DNA of 64,000 nt from Hyphomicrobiales bacterium (GTDB lineage Bacteria; Pseudomonadota; Alphaproteobacteria; Rhizobiales; Beijerinckiaceae). The notes below the pieces were generated by a model. That model saw only the letters and a program-made list of their open reading frames with translations, was not told the DNA's origin and made no database searches. This document shows, piece by piece, positions 26,308 through 35,819 of the stretch (positions are counted from its first letter, which is position 1; each line of letters opens with the position of its first letter). The stretch covers positions 1 through 64,000 of the forward strand of contig UCLR01000006.1 in NCBI GenBank assembly GCA_900473415.1. Reading direction: 5' to 3'. Position numbers and translations under genes: made by a program.

Positions 26308-26338
26308 AAGGGCGGACCGGTTCCCGGTCCGCCCTTTT
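26308..26338 (+). terminator. Rho-independent terminator after ndk
   Basis: A perfect 13-bp stem (AAGGGCGGACCGG / CCGGTCCGCCCTT) with a three-base loop and a short T-run. It ends ndk; the MipA-family gene on the other strand ends about 50 bp away. Confidence 0.9.
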
Positions 26339-26389
26339 CTTTTGGGCCGGCTGCGGCCGAGCCGAGCCCGGCTGCGACCTGTCCGTTTC

Positions 26390-27232
26390 TCAGAGACCGA
26401 AGGAGTAGTTCGTCCCGGTATCGAAGGAGTAGCTGGCCGACAGGCCGATCGTGAAGGAGTCGCGCGAGCCGAACGGCCGGACGATCGGAGAGCGCGTAGC
26501 GTCGCCGACAAGGTGCTTGTACTCGACATAGGCCGTCGTCTTGAGGTTGTCCGACCAGTTATAGGTGATCTGCGCCAGCGCGCCGACGGTGTGCACGCCG
26601 GCATTGAAGCGCTGCAGCAGGCCGCCCGTGCCCGGCATCGCGCCATAGGTGCCGAAATAGGTCCGCACATAGTCGGCGGAGGCGATCCGCATGCGCGGGC
26701 CGACGCCGAGGGTCCATGGGCCGAGATTGGTGAAGGCGTCGAGCTTGAAGTCTCCGACGACGCCGTCATGGGCGACGATGCCGCGGCGCACGTCCACACG
26801 ACCGCGCATCCAGGACGTCGGGTAGAACTCGACGAAGCCGCCGGCCTCGGCGCCAAACTTGGTTTCCGGCACCGCGATGAGCGCCTGATTGACCTTGGCG
26901 CTGCGCTTCCAGAGCAGGTCGCCGGAGAAGCCGATGCGCCAGCCCTTGCCGGAGAAGACGCCGATGCTCAGCATCGCATCGTCCTCGGCGCTCCACCAGG
27001 TGCTCTTCAGGCCCTTGCCGAGCGAGATGATCGGCCGGGCGCGGAAGACGTAGTCGTCCGAGCCGGTGTAATCCGGCTGATAGCGCACGCCGGCGCCTAG
27101 CGTCAGGTACCAGTTCTGGGCCGGCTGAGGCGAGGTTAGGGTCGAATAGTCGCCCGACTGGGCGTGGGCGCGGCCGGTCAGCGACAGGGCGAGGCAGATC
27201 GCGAGACCCGCCAGATACGCAACGAAACGCAT
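26390..27232 (-). CDS. MipA/OmpV family outer-membrane protein
   Basis: A 280-residue outer-membrane beta-barrel. Residues 1-24 form a signal peptide ending AHAQ. The mature part begins with the OmpV-type LGAGVRYQPDYTGSDDY and alternates amphipathic strands to the C-terminal SASYSFDTGTNYSFGL, with aromatic residues near the end as expected for barrel insertion. MipA relatives act as scaffolds for peptidoglycan enzymes; for this one the role is unknown. ATG 27232 is chosen because it opens a clean signal sequence. Confidence 0.9.
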   Translation of the reverse strand: MRFVAYLAGLAICLALSLTGRAHAQSGDYSTLTSPQPAQNWYLTLGAGVRYQPDYTGSDDYVFRARPIISLGKGLKSTWWSAEDDAMLSIGVFSGKGWRIGFSGDLLWKRSAKVNQALIAVPETKFGAEAGGFVEFYPTSWMRGRVDVRRGIVAHDGVVGDFKLDAFTNLGPWTLGVGPRMRIASADYVRTYFGTYGAMPGTGGLLQRFNAGVHTVGALAQITYNWSDNLKTTAYVEYKHLVGDATRSPIVRPFGSRDSFTIGLSASYSFDTGTNYSFGL

Positions 27233-27491
27233 AGTCCAGAACTCCGGCGCGACGGCGCCCGCGAGGAAGGAAACGCGGGCAATCTGGGGCAGGGATATTA
27301 AGGTCCGGTTAGCGTTGACGATGCGTTGCGCAAAGCCGCTCCGAGCGATTGTTACAGAGCGGGCACTGTCCATGAAAACAGCGCCGCCCTGCGCCGGCGG
27401 CTCTTGACGTTGGTGCAGCGCACGGTCCATGCGGGGGGCAGGCGCTGCACGATCGTCTCCGCTGCGCCGTTCTCGAAGGGCAGGCGGAATC

Positions 27492-27854
27492 ATGATGATG
27501 CGGCGCATGGGTGCGGTCGTTCTGGCCGGTGGGTTGTCAGTTCTGGCGAGCGTGTCGGCCTATGCCGCGAGCAGCTCCACCGCACTGCCGCCGCCGGACC
27601 CCACGGCGAAGAACCTGTCGCCCTACATGATCCAGCTGCGCGCCTTCGACGCATGCCTGATCACCCAGTCGCGCCTCATGAATACGACTCGCGAGGCGGT
27701 TCATTCGCCCTGCAGCTGCTACGCCAAGGGCACGGTCAATTCAATGACCAAGGACGAGATCCAGGCCTTCCGCGACACCGGCTACTTCAACGACTCGGCG
27801 CGCGAAAAGGGCCTGCGCTTCGTCGACCAGTGCAAGTTGACGCGTCCGTTCTGA
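27492..27854 (+). CDS. Secreted small cysteine-containing hypothetical protein
   Basis: A 120-residue exported protein with a signal peptide (residues 1-24, ending SAYA). The mature part has four cysteines in FDACLIT, SPCSCYAKGTV and VDQCKLTRPF, suggesting a disulfide-stabilised domain. GGCGGA is upstream of ATG 27492; two further in-frame ATGs follow immediately. I do not recognise the family. It is divergent from MipA and stands alone, followed by a palindromic repeat. Confidence 0.75.
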   Translation: MMMRRMGAVVLAGGLSVLASVSAYAASSSTALPPPDPTAKNLSPYMIQLRAFDACLITQSRLMNTTREAVHSPCSCYAKGTVNSMTKDEIQAFRDTGYFNDSAREKGLRFVDQCKLTRPF

Positions 27855-27865
27855 TCCGGCTCGAC

Positions 27866-27950
27866 GTCATGCTCGCCCCTGTGGTTAGCATCCACGTCTT
27901 GAACGCCGCCGCGCAAAGGCGTGGATGGTCGGGACAAGCCCGACCATGAC
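27866..27950. repeat. Two-hairpin palindromic repeat
   Basis: Outer ends GTCATG and CATGAC enclose CATCCACG/CGTGGATG (27889-27896 and 27920-27927) and GGTCGGG/CCCGACC around five bases. This architecture is of the dispersed repeats common in Rhizobiales intergenic DNA. It follows the secreted-protein gene by 11 bases. Confidence 0.7.
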
Positions 27951-28009
27951 GGAGAACCGTCGCCGATCATCATTCAGCCCGTTCTCGCGCTCATTCCATC
28001 TCCAGCCTT

Positions 28010-28041
28010 GCTCCTGACACGCTCCTGACAGAACTTGTCAG
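28010..28041. promoter_or_regulatory. Direct and inverted repeats upstream of the WYL regulator
   Basis: GCTCCTGACA occurs twice, 11 bases apart, and the second copy continues into CTGACA-5-TGTCAG, an inverted repeat. It lies 52 bp before the regulator start, where an autoregulatory site would be expected. Confidence 0.45.
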
Positions 28042-28092
28042 CGCAGGGAGTCATCCTCCCGCAGGTCAGAAGGCGAGTGGGGAGACGACGCC

Positions 28093-28905
28093 GTGCAACG
28101 TGCCGAACGGTTGCTCGACATGATCCAGAGCCTGCGTCGCCGCAGGCGCCCGGTCACGGCCGAGACGCTGGCCTCCGAGCTCGACGTCTCCGTCCGCACC
28201 GTCTATCGCGACATCGGCGCGCTGGTGCGCCAGGGCGTGCCGGTGCGCGGCGAGGCCGGCATCGGCTATGTGCTCGATGCGGGCTTCGATCTGCCGCCGC
28301 TGATGCTCTCTCCAGACGAGATCGAGGCCGTTCTGGTCGGCATGCGCTGGCTCAGCGAGCGCGCCGACCCGACGCTCGCGCGGGCGGCCGAGGATGTGGT
28401 CAGCAAGGTCGCGGCCGTGCTGCCGCCGCATCTGAAGCCGGTCCTGCTCGACGGCGCGCTCTTCGCTGCCTCCTATCCCGGCGATCTGCCGATCGATCAG
28501 GTCGATGTCGCCGCGGTGCGCGCCGCCATCCGCAATGGCCGCAAGCTTTCAATCGAGTATAGCGACGAGAGCGGGCACGCGACGCAGCGCATGATCTGGC
28601 CGATCGGCATGACCTTCTACGAGCGCGTGCGCATCGTCATCGCCTGGTGCGAGCTGAGACAGGCCTTCCGCCATTTCCGCACCGACCGCATCACCGGCCT
28701 TCTCGCGCTGGAGGAGCGTTACCCCGCCCGTCGCGCCGATCTCTTCCGCCGCTGGCAGAAGGAAGAGGAGAAGACCCGCGAGGAATGGGAGCGCTGCAAG
28801 CGCGAGGGCGGCGAGAGCGCGGTTGCCGAAGCTCAGCCGCGGACCACTACGCCGTCTACCAGCCTCGCCCGGCCGGAAGCGACCTCGGCCAGCGCCGCCG
28901 GATAG
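28093..28905 (+). CDS. YafY-type HTH and WYL-domain transcriptional regulator
   Basis: A 270-residue regulator. The N-terminal winged helix (residues 1-55) has ERLLDMIQSLRR, TAETLASELDVSVRTVYRDI and the wing VRGEAGIGYVL. The WYL domain follows from about residue 135, with LSIEYSDESG and RMIWPIGMTFYERVRIVIAWCE. WYL domains often sense nucleic acids or small ligands. The start is GTG 28093, with GGGGAG eight bases upstream. The last 24 codons overlap the 3' end of purN on the other strand and look low-complexity, so the useful protein ends earlier. Confidence 0.9.
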   Translation: MQRAERLLDMIQSLRRRRRPVTAETLASELDVSVRTVYRDIGALVRQGVPVRGEAGIGYVLDAGFDLPPLMLSPDEIEAVLVGMRWLSERADPTLARAAEDVVSKVAAVLPPHLKPVLLDGALFAASYPGDLPIDQVDVAAVRAAIRNGRKLSIEYSDESGHATQRMIWPIGMTFYERVRIVIAWCELRQAFRHFRTDRITGLLALEERYPARRADLFRRWQKEEEKTREEWERCKREGGESAVAEAQPRTTTPSTSLARPEATSASAAG

Positions 28906-29456
28906 AGCTTGTGTTCCTCGACGAGGACGCGGGCGGATAGCAGATCCTCGTCATCGCCGGGCAGGACCGGCACCTTCGCCTGTAGGATCACCGGCCCGGC
29001 ATCGAGCTCCGGCACCACGAAATGCACCGAGCAGCCATGCTCGGCGACGCCGGCTTCGAGCGCCTGTCGATGGGTGTGCGTGCCCTTGAACAGCGGCAGC
29101 AGCGAGGGGTGGATGTTGATCATCCGCCCTTCCCAACGCTTGACGAACCAGGGTGTCAGGATGCGCATGAAGCCGGCGAGCACCAGCAGGTCGATCTGGT
29201 TCACCCGCAGCAGTTCGTCCACCGCGCGCTCGAATGCCTCGCGGTCCTTGCCGAAGGGGCGATGATCGATCGTCGCCGTGGCGATGCCGAAGCCGCGCGC
29301 CCGGTCGAGCCCGGCGACATCGGGGATATTGGATATGACCAGCGCGATCTCAGCCGGGTAATCCGGCCCGCGGGCGGCCTCCGCGAGCGAGACCATGTTG
29401 GAACCGCGCCCGGAGATCAGCACTCCGACGCGCTTGCGGGCGGCGGCCGTGCTCAC
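28833..29456 (-). CDS. purN: Phosphoribosylglycinamide formyltransferase
   Basis: Formylates GAR with 10-formyl-THF in purine synthesis. The 207-residue protein has the N-terminal [22 protein letters not shown], the active-site [12 protein letters not shown] (N, H) and the D in [10 protein letters not shown]. The start is GTG 29456 inside the purM stop (GTGA overlap), so translation is coupled. Its 3' end overlaps the WYL regulator gene by 73 bases on opposite strands. Confidence 0.96.
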   Translation of the reverse strand: MSTAAARKRVGVLISGRGSNMVSLAEAARGPDYPAEIALVISNIPDVAGLDRARGFGIATATIDHRPFGKDREAFERAVDELLRVNQIDLLVLAGFMRILTPWFVKRWEGRMINIHPSLLPLFKGTHTHRQALEAGVAEHGCSVHFVVPELDAGPVILQAKVPVLPGDDEDLLSARVLVEEHKLYPAALAEVASGRARLVDGVVVRG

Positions 29457-30526
29457 AGCGCGAGCTTGCCGCGATAGCTGACCGGCTCTTCGCCCTCGGC
29501 GACCGGCACGACCTCACCAAGCTTCACCGGCGCTTCGCCCGCGGCCTTCAATGCGGCGAGGACATCGTCGGCCTTGGCCGCATCGGCGGCGACGATCATG
29601 CCGATGCCGCAGTTGAAGGTGCGCAGCATCTCGCGCTCCGCCACGCCGCCGGTCTTGGCGAGCCAGCCGAAGACAGGCGGGACCGGGATCGCGGGCAGGT
29701 CGAGGGCGACGCCGAGCCCTTCCGGCAGCACGCGCGGGATGTTGTCGGGGAAGCCGCCACCAGTGATATGCGCCAGTGCCTTGATGCCGTCGGTGGCCTT
29801 GAGCGCCTGGAGCAGCGGCTTCACATAGATCCGGGTCGGCTCCAGCAGCGCCTCAGCCAGGCTCTTGCCCTGAGCGAACGGGGCGGGGGCTTCCCAGCCG
29901 AGCCCGCTCATCTGAACGATGCGGCGCACCAGCGAATAGCCGTTGGAATGCACGCCGGAGGAGGGCAGGCCGAACACCACGTCGCCGGGCTTGAGGTCCT
30001 CGCGCGGCAAGAGCGTGCCGCGCTCGGCAGCGCCGACCGCGAAGCCGGCGAGGTCGTAATCCTTCTCGGCATACATGCCGGGCATCTCGGCGGTCTCGCC
30101 ACCGATTAGCGCGCAGCCGGCCTGCCGGCAGCCATCGGCGATGCCGCGCACGATCTCGACGCCGACCTTGGGGTCGAGCTTGCCGGTGGCGTAATAGTCG
30201 AGGAAGAGCAGTGGCTCGGCACCCTGCACGATCAGGTCGTTGACGCACATGGCGACGAGGTCGATGCCGATCGTCGAATGCAGCCCGCTCTCGATCGCGA
30301 TCTTCACCTTGGTGCCGACGCCGTCATTGGCGGCGACGAGGATCGGGTCGTTGAAGCCGGCTGCCTTGAGGTCGAACAGCCCGCCGAAGCCGCCAATCTC
30401 GGCATCGGCTCCTGGCCGGCGCGTCGCGCGCACCAGCGGCTTGATCTGATCGACCATGGCGTTGCCTGCGTCGATGTCGACGCCTGCCTGCGCATAGGTC
30501 AGTCCGTTCGCGCCGGGCTTGCTCAT
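29453..30526 (-). CDS. purM: Phosphoribosylaminoimidazole synthetase (AIR synthase)
   Basis: ATP-dependent ring closure of FGAM to AIR in purine synthesis. The 357-residue protein has [12 protein letters not shown] at the start, [30 protein letters not shown] and [10 protein letters not shown], all diagnostic. ATG 30526 opens the purMN operon, with coupling to purN at the end. It diverges from the CDP-alcohol phosphatidyltransferase gene, a common order in Rhizobiales. Confidence 0.97.
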   Translation of the reverse strand: MSKPGANGLTYAQAGVDIDAGNAMVDQIKPLVRATRRPGADAEIGGFGGLFDLKAAGFNDPILVAANDGVGTKVKIAIESGLHSTIGIDLVAMCVNDLIVQGAEPLLFLDYYATGKLDPKVGVEIVRGIADGCRQAGCALIGGETAEMPGMYAEKDYDLAGFAVGAAERGTLLPREDLKPGDVVFGLPSSGVHSNGYSLVRRIVQMSGLGWEAPAPFAQGKSLAEALLEPTRIYVKPLLQALKATDGIKALAHITGGGFPDNIPRVLPEGLGVALDLPAIPVPPVFGWLAKTGGVAEREMLRTFNCGIGMIVAADAAKADDVLAALKAAGEAPVKLGEVVPVAEGEEPVSYRGKLAL

Positions 30527-30656
30527 AGCGTTTCCGCCTTCCTTCCTGCTTTCGGCGAGCGATAGGCAAGCGCGCCGCGGCTGGCAAGGCGTATCGGTAT
30601 TTTCGCTCTCGTCGATCCACTGCCGACGACCCCGGAACCCGATCGGATCCGTCGCA

Positions 30657-30685
30657 TTGCAATCCGGTCGGCGCGTGCTCTAGCC
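30657..30685 (+). promoter_or_regulatory. Candidate promoter for the CDP-alcohol transferase operon
   Basis: TTGCAA and CTAGCC with a 17-base spacer, 34 bp upstream of ATG 30720. The -35 is good and the -10 weak. Confidence 0.35.
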
Positions 30686-30719
30686 TCGCCGAATGTCGCG
30701 ATCCGTCCGGGCGTTTTGA

Positions 30720-31250
30720 ATGACGATCCCCAACCTGATCACCATAGGGCGGCTGTTCCTGGTGCCGCTGGTGATCGTCATGATCGTCAATGCCCGCTGG
30801 GACGCGGCCTTCATTATCTTCGTCGTCGCCGGGGTCTCGGACGCCATCGACGGTTTCCTTGCCCGCCGTTGCGGCATGGCGAGCGAACTCGGAGCCTATC
30901 TCGATCCCGTCGCCGACAAATCGCTGATCGTCTCGATCTATATCACGCTCGCGTTGGTCGGCGCGGTGCCGGTCTGGCTCGTCATCCTCGTGGTCGCCCG
31001 CGACCTCATGATCGTGGCAGCGGTGATCCTGTCCTGGCTGCTCGCCAAGCCGGTGACCATAGCCCCTTTTCTTGTCAGCAAGCTCAACACCGCGGCGCAG
31101 ATCGCTTTCGCCGCGCTGGCGCTTGGGACGCGCGCTTTCGGGGTCGATCTGGGCTCCGGTTTCATTGTCGGAGAGATCATCGTCGCGCTGTTGACGCTCG
31201 CCTCGATGACGGCCTATCTCGCTTTCTGGCTGCGCCACATGGCGGGCTGA
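30720..31250 (+). CDS. CDP-alcohol phosphatidyltransferase (PgsA-like)
   Basis: A 176-residue integral membrane enzyme transferring a phosphatidyl group from CDP-diacylglycerol to an alcohol. The family motif DGx2ARx8Gx3Dx3D is complete in DAIDGFLARRCGMASELGAY followed by LDPVADK. NLITIGRLFLVP at the N-terminus is the usual first helix of PgsA-type enzymes. Glycerol-3-phosphate (PgsA) is the best guess for acceptor, but cardiolipin synthase-like use is possible. It starts a run with the AI-2E-family gene and hdaA. Confidence 0.88.
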   Translation: MTIPNLITIGRLFLVPLVIVMIVNARWDAAFIIFVVAGVSDAIDGFLARRCGMASELGAYLDPVADKSLIVSIYITLALVGAVPVWLVILVVARDLMIVAAVILSWLLAKPVTIAPFLVSKLNTAAQIAFAALALGTRAFGVDLGSGFIVGEIIVALLTLASMTAYLAFWLRHMAG

Positions 31251-31279
31251 AGGCCGCCGGACGCAAAAGAGGCTGATCG

Positions 31280-32389
31280 ATGACCTTGCAGCGCCAGATC
31301 GGTTTTTGGCTCGGCTCCCTGCTCGTCTTCGTGCTGCTGCTCGTCGTGTTGCGCGATGTGCTGCTCCCCTTCATCGCGGCGCTCGCACTCGCCTATCTGC
31401 TCGATCCGCTGGCCGACCGGCTGGAGCGCATGGGCATGGACCGGCTGGCGGCGACGATCGTCATCCTCGTCGTCTTCCTGCTGCTGTTCGTGCTGGTGCT
31501 GGTGCTGCTCGTGCCTCTGCTCGGCCAGCAGCTCGCCGGCCTCGTCGCCCGGCTACCGTCTGATGCTGCCAAGCTGCAGGCGATCGTGCTGGAGAGGGGC
31601 GCGCCCTGGATCGAGCGCTTTGGCGGCGAGAAGCTGACGCAGGAGGCGCAGAATTCCCTCGGCAACCTCGTCGGCGAGGCGACGAAATGGGTTGGCGGCC
31701 TGCTGCAGTCGCTCTGGAGCGGCGGCACCGCGATCATCGGCGTGTTCTCACTGCTGGTGCTGACGCCGGTCATCGCCTTCTATCTGCTGGCCGACTGGGA
31801 CCGGATGGTCGAAACGGTCGATGGCTGGCTGCCGCTCGATCACCGCGACACCATCCGCGGCCTGCTGCATGAGATGGACCTCGCCATCGCCGGCTTCCTG
31901 CGTGGCCAGGCGCTGGTCTGCCTGCTGCTAGGCACCTTCTACGCCATCGGGTTGAGTCTGGTCGGCGTCAATTTCGGTGCGCTGATCGGCATCATCTCCG
32001 GCTTCCTCTCCTTCATCCCCTATGTCGGCTCGCTGACCGGGCTCGTGCTTTCGGTCGGCGTCGCGATCGTGCAGTTCTGGCCGGACTGGACCTGGCCTCT
32101 GGCGACGCTCGGCGTTTTCCTCGCCGGCCAGTTCCTGGAAGGGAACATCTTCCAGCCGAAATTCGTCGGCGATTCGATCGGCGTCCATCCCGTCTGGCTG
32201 ATGTTCGCCCTGCTTGCGTTCGGCTCGCTCTTTGGTTTCGTCGGGTTGCTCCTGGCCGTGCCGCTTGCAGCGGTCATCGGCGTGCTTTGCCGTTTCGCGC
32301 TACGGCAATATCTGGCGAGCCGCCTTTATTACGGCAGCGACGCTGCCCGCGCGGCCGAGGCCAAGGCACGCCGCGACGCCAAGCCCTGA
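31280..32389 (+). CDS. AI-2E family transporter (PerM-like)
   Basis: A 369-residue inner-membrane protein with about eight helices, matching the AI-2E transporter/PerM family by LPFIAALALAYLLDPLADRLER at the start and by GALIGIISGFLSFIPYVGSL, then EGNIFQPKFVGDSIGVHPVWL near the end. Members transport AI-2, Na+/H+ or other solutes; the specific role here is not known. It lies directly before hdaA, as in other alphaproteobacteria, with about 38 bases between. Confidence 0.9.
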   Translation: MTLQRQIGFWLGSLLVFVLLLVVLRDVLLPFIAALALAYLLDPLADRLERMGMDRLAATIVILVVFLLLFVLVLVLLVPLLGQQLAGLVARLPSDAAKLQAIVLERGAPWIERFGGEKLTQEAQNSLGNLVGEATKWVGGLLQSLWSGGTAIIGVFSLLVLTPVIAFYLLADWDRMVETVDGWLPLDHRDTIRGLLHEMDLAIAGFLRGQALVCLLLGTFYAIGLSLVGVNFGALIGIISGFLSFIPYVGSLTGLVLSVGVAIVQFWPDWTWPLATLGVFLAGQFLEGNIFQPKFVGDSIGVHPVWLMFALLAFGSLFGFVGLLLAVPLAAVIGVLCRFALRQYLASRLYYGSDAARAAEAKARRDAKP

Positions 32390-32426
32390 AACACGAAGTC
32401 AAACGCTGCAAAGTCCCGAACCGCTT

Positions 32427-33125
32427 ATGCCCGACGTTCCGCAACGCCCACGCCAGCTCGCCTTCGACCTGCCGATCGACAGCCGTCACGGCATCGAGGA
32501 CTTTCTGGTCGGCGCCTCGAACGAGGCGGCCTATGGGTTGATCGAGCGCTGGCCGGCCTGGCCCGAGGCTTGGCTGCGGCTGACCGGCCCGGAGGGGGCG
32601 GGCAAGACGCACCTGGCCGCCATCTGGGCCAGAGCCGCTCATGCCTGGACGCTGTCGGCCTCCGAGTTGACCGAGGAGAAGGTGCCGCATCTGGTTTCCG
32701 GCGGCGCGCTGGTGATCGAGGATTGCGATGCCGGCACGCTCGACGAGCCGGCGCTGTTCCATCTGATGAATGCGATCAAGGCGCGCGGCGGCTATCTGCT
32801 GCTGACGGCGCGCCGGCCGCCTGATCTCTGGGGGCTCTCCGTGCCGGACCTGCTGTCGCGGCTGCGGCTGGCGCCCAGCGCCACCATCGAGCCGCCCGAC
32901 GACGCGCTGCTGCGCGCCGTCCTCGTCAAGCTCTTCATCGATCGGCAGCTTGTGGTCGATACCGCCGTGATCGACGCGCTGGCCTTGCGGATGGAGCGTT
33001 CCTTCGCCGCCGCTCGGCAGGTCGTCGACAGGCTCGACAAGGTCGCGCTGGAACGCGGCCGCCGCGTCACGCGGCCGCTGGTGCAGGAGGTGCTGGCGGA
33101 ATTGTTCCCGGACGAGCCGGGCTGA
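32427..33125 (+). CDS. hdaA: HdaA, DnaA-related regulator of replication initiation
   Basis: A 232-residue DnaA-like ATPase that stimulates inactivation of DnaA-ATP (RIDA). The N-terminal QLAFDLP (residues 10-16) is the beta-clamp binding motif. The Walker A site is GPEGAGKTHLA; the C-terminal AAA+ lid is present, but the DnaA DNA-binding domain IV is absent, as expected. ATG 32427 is chosen, since the upstream open frame lies within the previous gene. The neighbouring ppk1 is the usual alphaproteobacterial context. Confidence 0.92.
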   Translation: MPDVPQRPRQLAFDLPIDSRHGIEDFLVGASNEAAYGLIERWPAWPEAWLRLTGPEGAGKTHLAAIWARAAHAWTLSASELTEEKVPHLVSGGALVIEDCDAGTLDEPALFHLMNAIKARGGYLLLTARRPPDLWGLSVPDLLSRLRLAPSATIEPPDDALLRAVLVKLFIDRQLVVDTAVIDALALRMERSFAAARQVVDRLDKVALERGRRVTRPLVQEVLAELFPDEPG

Positions 33126-33155
33126 GCCGGCTGCGAAACGCAGGAGGAAGATAGA

Positions 33156-33515
33156 ATGGACGGGCCGTCCGCGGATGTCTGGCTTTTCTCCTATGGCACG
33201 CTGCGCCAGAGGAACGTCCAGCTCGCCACCTTCGGCCGGGAGCTCGAAGGCCGCGATGATGTGCTCGTTGGCTTCGCCAGGCGTATGATCGCGATCGGCG
33301 ACCCAGCAATTGTCGCGACCAGCGGCGAGAGCCATCACCCCATCGTGACGCGGACTGACGATCCTGGCGACGAGGTGCCCGGCACGGTGTTCCGCATCAG
33401 CGCGGAAGAACTCGCGGCCGCTGACAGCTATGAGGTTTCGGACTATCGGCGGGTTGCGGTGCAGCTGAAGTCGGGCCTGGAGGCCTATGTCTATGTCGCG
33501 GCCGCCGGGATCTGA
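33156..33515 (+). CDS. Gamma-glutamylcyclotransferase (AIG2-like) family protein
   Basis: A 119-residue protein with the GGCT signature FSYGTLRQRNVQL near the start and the acidic stretch EELAAADSYE, where the family's catalytic glutamate lies. The fold cleaves gamma-glutamyl-amine bonds in known members. GGAGGA is ideally placed before ATG 33156. It sits between hdaA and ppk1, spaced 30 and 72 bases, so it may be cotranscribed. The actual substrate is unknown. Confidence 0.85.
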   Translation: MDGPSADVWLFSYGTLRQRNVQLATFGRELEGRDDVLVGFARRMIAIGDPAIVATSGESHHPIVTRTDDPGDEVPGTVFRISAEELAAADSYEVSDYRRVAVQLKSGLEAYVYVAAAGI

Positions 33516-33587
33516 CTCACGCGGCCCGCGTTGAATAATGTCGACCGTTATCGAGTCGTCACGCTAGAGTGGATTTAACTGCCGGGC

Positions 33588-35819
33588 ATGAGTACCACGA
33601 CGATCAGGACGCGGAAGAAGCGCATGAACCTCGACACCGTGACCGACGTCCCGGACAAGGTTTCCGAGGAGAGCGAGGCGCCGGCGTTGCGCCAGAGCCC
33701 CGAGCGCTTCGTGAACCGCGAGCTCTCCTGGCTGCAGTTCAACCGGCGAGTGATGGAGGAGGCCTCCAACCGCCACCACCCGCTGCTCGAGCAACTGCGT
33801 TTCCTCTCGATCTCGGCCAACAATCTCGATGAGTTCTTCATGGTCCGCGTCTCGGGCCTGCGTGAGCAGCTCAAGGCGGGCGTGGTCACGCAGAGCCAGG
33901 ATGGGCTGACCCCAGCTGAGCAACTCGTCGCCATCGGCCAGACGGTCGCCGCCCTGACCGACGACCAGCAGGCGCGCTGGGCAGAGTTGAGCCACGACCT
34001 GCACGAGAACCGCATCCACCTGCTCCAGCCCGCCGACATCGGCCCCCAGGACCGGATCTGGCTGGAGGACTATTTCCTCAACTACATTTTCCCGGTGCTG
34101 ACGCCGCTGGCGATCGACCCGGCCCATCCTTTCCCCTTCATCCCCAATCTCGGCTTCACCGTCGCGCTTGCCCTGGAGCGCAAGAGCGACGCGCGCCAGC
34201 TCGATGCGCTGATCCGCGTGCCGACCAAGATGGACCGCTTCATCGAGCTCCCCGATCTTGCCCGCGAGGGGCTGCATCGTTTCATCACGCTCGACGACGC
34301 CGTTTCGATCTTCATCGCCAAGCTTTTCCCCGGATATGAGGTGAAGGGGGCGGGCTCCTTCCGCGTCATCCGCGACTCCGATCTCGATATCGAGGAGGAG
34401 GCGGAGGATCTCGTCCGCGTCTTCGAGACCATGCTGAAGCAGCGCCGGCTCGGCGTCGTCATCCGTCTCGAAGTCTCGAACGGCATGCCGGATCATCTGC
34501 GCCGGCTGATCGTGCGGGAGCTCAAGGTCGACCTCGACGAGGTCGTCGAAGTCGATGGCATGATCGGCCTCAACGAACTCTCCCAACTCGTCGGCGTCGA
34601 TCGGCCGGACCTGAAGTTCAAGCCCTACAATGCCCGCTTCCCGGAGCGCATCCGCGAGCACGGCGGCGACTGCTTGGCCGCGATCCGCCAGAAGGACCTG
34701 CTCGTCCACCACCCCTATGAGAGCTTCGACGTCGTCGTGCAGTTCCTGCAGCAGGCGGCGCGCGATCCCAACGTGGTCGCGATCAAGCAGACGCTCTACC
34801 GCACGTCGGCGAATTCGCCGATCGTCAAGGCGCTGACCGAGGCCGCCGAGGCCGGCAAGTCGGTCACCGCGCTGGTCGAGCTGAAGGCGCGCTTCGACGA
34901 GGAAGCGAATATCCGCTGGGCCAAGGAGATGGAGCGCGCCGGCGTCCAGGTCGTCTACGGCTTCATCGAGCTCAAGACCCACGCCAAGCTCTCTCTGGTC
35001 GTGCGGCGCGAGGCTGGCCAGCTCGTAAGCTATTGCCATATCGCGACCGGCAACTATCACCCGATCACGGCGCGCATCTATACCGACGTCTCCTTCTTCA
35101 CCGCCGATCCGGTGATCGCGCAGGACGTGGCGCGCATCTTCAACTTCATCACGGGTTATGCCGAGCCGGCCGAGCTCGAATGCATGTCGGTCTCGCCGAC
35201 CGGGCTGAAGCAGCGCCTGCTCGCCGACATCGCCGGCGAGGTCGCCCACGCCAAGGCCGGCCGCAAGGGCGCGATCTGGGGCAAGTGCAACGCGCTCGTC
35301 GACCCCGAGATCATCGACGCGCTCTATGATGCCAGCCAGGCCGGGGTCGAGATCGACTTCATCGTGCGCGGCATCTGCTGCCTGAAGCCGGGCGTGCCCG
35401 GCCTGTCGGAGAACATCCGCGTCAAGTCGATCATCGGCCGTTTCCTTGAGCACACGCGCGTCTATGCCTTCGGGGCGGGGCACGGCCTGCCCTCGGCCAA
35501 GGCCAAGGTCTACATCTCCTCGGCCGATCTCATGCCGCGCAATCTAGACCGCCGTGTCGAGGCGCTCACTCCCATCCTGAATCCGACGGTGCATCAGCAG
35601 CTGCTGGATCAGATCATGCTCGCCAATCTTCTCGACAACGAGCAGAGCTGGACGATATTGCCCGACGGCGGCTCGCGCCGCATTGTGCCCGCGCCGAATG
35701 ACGAGCCGTTCAACGCGCATAATTACTTCATGACAAACCCGAGCCTGTCCGGTCGTGGAAAATCGCTCTCCAACTCCAGTCCCCGTTCTCTCTCGCGCCG
35801 GGGAGGGCGTAAGGCCTGA
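33588..35819 (+). CDS. ppk1: Polyphosphate kinase 1
   Basis: Makes polyphosphate reversibly from ATP. The 743-residue protein has the N domain [15 protein letters not shown], head and C1 and C2 domains; the autophosphorylated histidine is H465 in KTHAKLSL, with [19 protein letters not shown] nearby. An in-frame ATG at 33624 is an alternative start. The end ([20 protein letters not shown]) is arginine/serine-rich and overlaps the ppx frame by 65 bases, so this tail looks derived from inserted intergenic DNA. Confidence 0.95.
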   Translation: MSTTTIRTRKKRMNLDTVTDVPDKVSEESEAPALRQSPERFVNRELSWLQFNRRVMEEASNRHHPLLEQLRFLSISANNLDEFFMVRVSGLREQLKAGVVTQSQDGLTPAEQLVAIGQTVAALTDDQQARWAELSHDLHENRIHLLQPADIGPQDRIWLEDYFLNYIFPVLTPLAIDPAHPFPFIPNLGFTVALALERKSDARQLDALIRVPTKMDRFIELPDLAREGLHRFITLDDAVSIFIAKLFPGYEVKGAGSFRVIRDSDLDIEEEAEDLVRVFETMLKQRRLGVVIRLEVSNGMPDHLRRLIVRELKVDLDEVVEVDGMIGLNELSQLVGVDRPDLKFKPYNARFPERIREHGGDCLAAIRQKDLLVHHPYESFDVVVQFLQQAARDPNVVAIKQTLYRTSANSPIVKALTEAAEAGKSVTALVELKARFDEEANIRWAKEMERAGVQVVYGFIELKTHAKLSLVVRREAGQLVSYCHIATGNYHPITARIYTDVSFFTADPVIAQDVARIFNFITGYAEPAELECMSVSPTGLKQRLLADIAGEVAHAKAGRKGAIWGKCNALVDPEIIDALYDASQAGVEIDFIVRGICCLKPGVPGLSENIRVKSIIGRFLEHTRVYAFGAGHGLPSAKAKVYISSADLMPRNLDRRVEALTPILNPTVHQQLLDQIMLANLLDNEQSWTILPDGGSRRIVPAPNDEPFNAHNYFMTNPSLSGRGKSLSNSSPRSLSRRGGRKA

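Noticed and set aside
33516..33587. Pho box before ppk1
   Set aside because: No CTGTCAT pair is present; only scattered GTC/CAC triplets.
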